Shown here one piece after another: positions 33,413-34,349 of a stretch of DNA of 34,349 nucleotides; the stretch's first letter is position 1, and each line of letters opens with the position of its first letter. The translations under genes and the position numbers were made by a program. The notes beneath the pieces are model-generated. The model saw only the letters and a list, made by a program, of their open reading frames with translations, was not told where the DNA came from and ran no database searches. The stretch spans positions 1-34,349 of the forward strand of contig JACQYM010000167.1 in assembly GCA_016208225.1 (NCBI GenBank). Reading direction: 5' to 3'. Origin of the DNA: Deltaproteobacteria bacterium. Lineage in GTDB: Bacteria; Desulfobacterota; Desulfobulbia; Desulfobulbales; SURF-16.

Positions 33413-34349
33413 ATGGTGAAATCAGCCAAAAACATCAAAACTCCCAAGGTGACAGACGCGATCTTCACGGTGAACTCCAAGTGGGAGCTCAGCTCGTTCA
33501 ATAAGGCGGCGGAAAATCTTTTCGGTCTTAAATCCGAGGACGTGGTCGGCAAAAGCTGCCACGATATTTTTGGCACCGACATACGATTCGCTGAACTTTT
33601 TTCATCCCTCTGCCCATCGATTTCAGCAGGAAAGATAGTGACCGATTTCAACCTGGTCATTGAAAATCCGGAGAAAAATACCCTGTCCGCCGTGCTGGCC
33701 ACGGCCGTGCCGATTCCCGGCCAGGATGGAGCCCCATCCGGTGCTGTTGTCATCTTCCAGGATGCCTCATCAAGCTACATGTGCAACAGGATGATCCTGG
33801 ACAGCATTGCTGACGGCGTGTTTACCGTTGACCGCAACTGGAAGATAACCTCCTTCAATGCCGCGGCGGAAACGATCACCGTCTGGAAAAAAGAGTATGC
33901 CATCGGTAAATTCTGCGGGGATGTCTTCCACTCCAGCATCTGCGGCAAAAGCTGCGCCATTGCCCAGAGTTTATACAGCGGCAAGCCGGTGCCCAACCGC
34001 TCCATCACCATCGGCAACATCGACGGCAGCAGGATTCCCGTCAGCATCTGCGCCTCCCCTCTCACCGACCATGAGGGCAACATCATCGGCGGGGTTGAGA
34101 CATTTCGCGATCTTTCCGCGATCACCATGCTGCAGAAACAGCTGAGCAAAAGCTATACGTTTGACGAAATCATCAGCAAGAGCAGCGCCATGCAGCGCAT
34201 CTTCTCCATCCTGCCGGAGATCTCCCGCAGTCCGAGTACCGTGCTGATTCTCGGGGAAAGCGGTACCGGCAAAGAGCTGGTGGCCAGGGCCATTTATCAT
34301 GCCAGCACGAGAAACGACAAACCATTCGTCACCGTCAACTGCGGTGCCC
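33413..34349 (+). CDS. PAS-PAS-AAA+ sigma-54-dependent transcription activator (partial, right edge)
   Basis: Open from ATG 33413 to the window end, 312 residues seen. Two PAS domains (about 13-118 and 125-240) precede the AAA+ domain. The linker SYTFDEIISKSSAMQRIF leads into Walker A GESGTGKE (281-288), then FVTVNCGA, as in NtrC-type activators. The second PAS has C168, C177 and C181 (FCGDVF...SICGKSCA). This pattern is seen in related anaerobe sensors and might bind a metal, haem or Fe-S centre, or sense redox. No receiver domain is present, so the signal is read directly. The GAFTGA loop and DNA-binding helix-turn-helix lie beyond the edge. The ATG has GGTGGAG about 5 bases upstream. Confidence 0.93.
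   Translation, partial: MVKSAKNIKTPKVTDAIFTVNSKWELSSFNKAAENLFGLKSEDVVGKSCHDIFGTDIRFAELFSSLCPSISAGKIVTDFNLVIENPEKNTLSAVLATAVPIPGQDGAPSGAVVIFQDASSSYMCNRMILDSIADGVFTVDRNWKITSFNAAAETITVWKKEYAIGKFCGDVFHSSICGKSCAIAQSLYSGKPVPNRSITIGNIDGSRIPVSICASPLTDHEGNIIGGVETFRDLSAITMLQKQLSKSYTFDEIISKSSAMQRIFSILPEISRSPSTVLILGESGTGKELVARAIYHASTRNDKPFVTVNCGA

Overview
The window looks like a chromosomal segment of a Gram-negative anaerobe, most likely a member of the Desulfobacterota (Desulfobulbales-like; inference from gene content, no database search possible). Pointers are futalosine-type menaquinone genes, a Rieske/cytochrome b pair, a DUF3786 protein with an N-terminal four-cysteine domain, a PEP-synthase-like protein next to a response regulator and two Hsp20 genes, a DUF485/acetate permease pair and a PAS/sigma-54 activator. 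The genes are GC-rich (hand-counted stretches near 60-65%), except for one clearly AT-richer acyltransferase gene. There is no rRNA, tRNA, CRISPR array or insertion sequence that I can recognise.

Layout. 1-4644 (+): a PEP-synthase-like gene interrupted by an in-frame amber codon, a single-domain response regulator and two small heat-shock proteins. 4685-5794 (-): a cyclic-nucleotide-binding-fold protein with a DUF4388-like tail. 5982-18160 (-): a long co-directional block. In transcription order it encodes a TPR membrane protein, panC, panD, mqnB, mqnD, then from its own promoter ilvB, ilvN, psd, leuA and asd, then a broken rsmD, coaD, a Rieske protein and cytochrome b. It thus carries pantothenate/CoA, menaquinone, branched-chain amino acid, aspartate-family and phosphatidylethanolamine biosynthesis plus part of a quinol-oxidising complex. 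18541-19884 (+): xseA. 20005-20823 (-): the DUF3786 protein. 21344-27882 (+): a Sel1-repeat protein, a UvrD-type helicase, the AT-rich acyltransferase, an M48 lipoprotein protease and a two-gene ABC-2 exporter. 28251-30189 (+): DUF485 plus a short acetate/cation symporter. 30312-31472 (-): a family 2 glycosyltransferase. 31591-32420 (+): a small membrane protein and a nitroreductase. 32438-32866 (-): an FKBP isomerase. 33413 to the right edge (+): a PAS-PAS-AAA+ sigma-54 activator, cut by the window end.

The intergenic spaces are crowded with short, palindromic, apparently non-coding repeats of several families: a TTTCGTAACGGCTCC hairpin family, a 159-bp element with terminal inverted repeats and a second partial copy, hairpins whose arms are tandem heptamers (GGAGTCA or GGAGTGA), tandem nonamers, and CGTCATTCCGG-type palindromes. 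Several genes show decay or loss next to them: rsmD has an internal deletion and frameshift and sits between two heptamer hairpins; the acetate permease looks C-terminally short and is followed by a 46-bp near-perfect palindrome; and ilvC and pssA are absent from the places where related operons carry them, with a hairpin at each place.

The items most worth a second look are the amber-split PEP-synthase-like gene lacking the TIM barrel in its regulator/Hsp20 cassette, the repeat families, the candidate terminator in the ilvB leader, and the pattern of local gene erosion.
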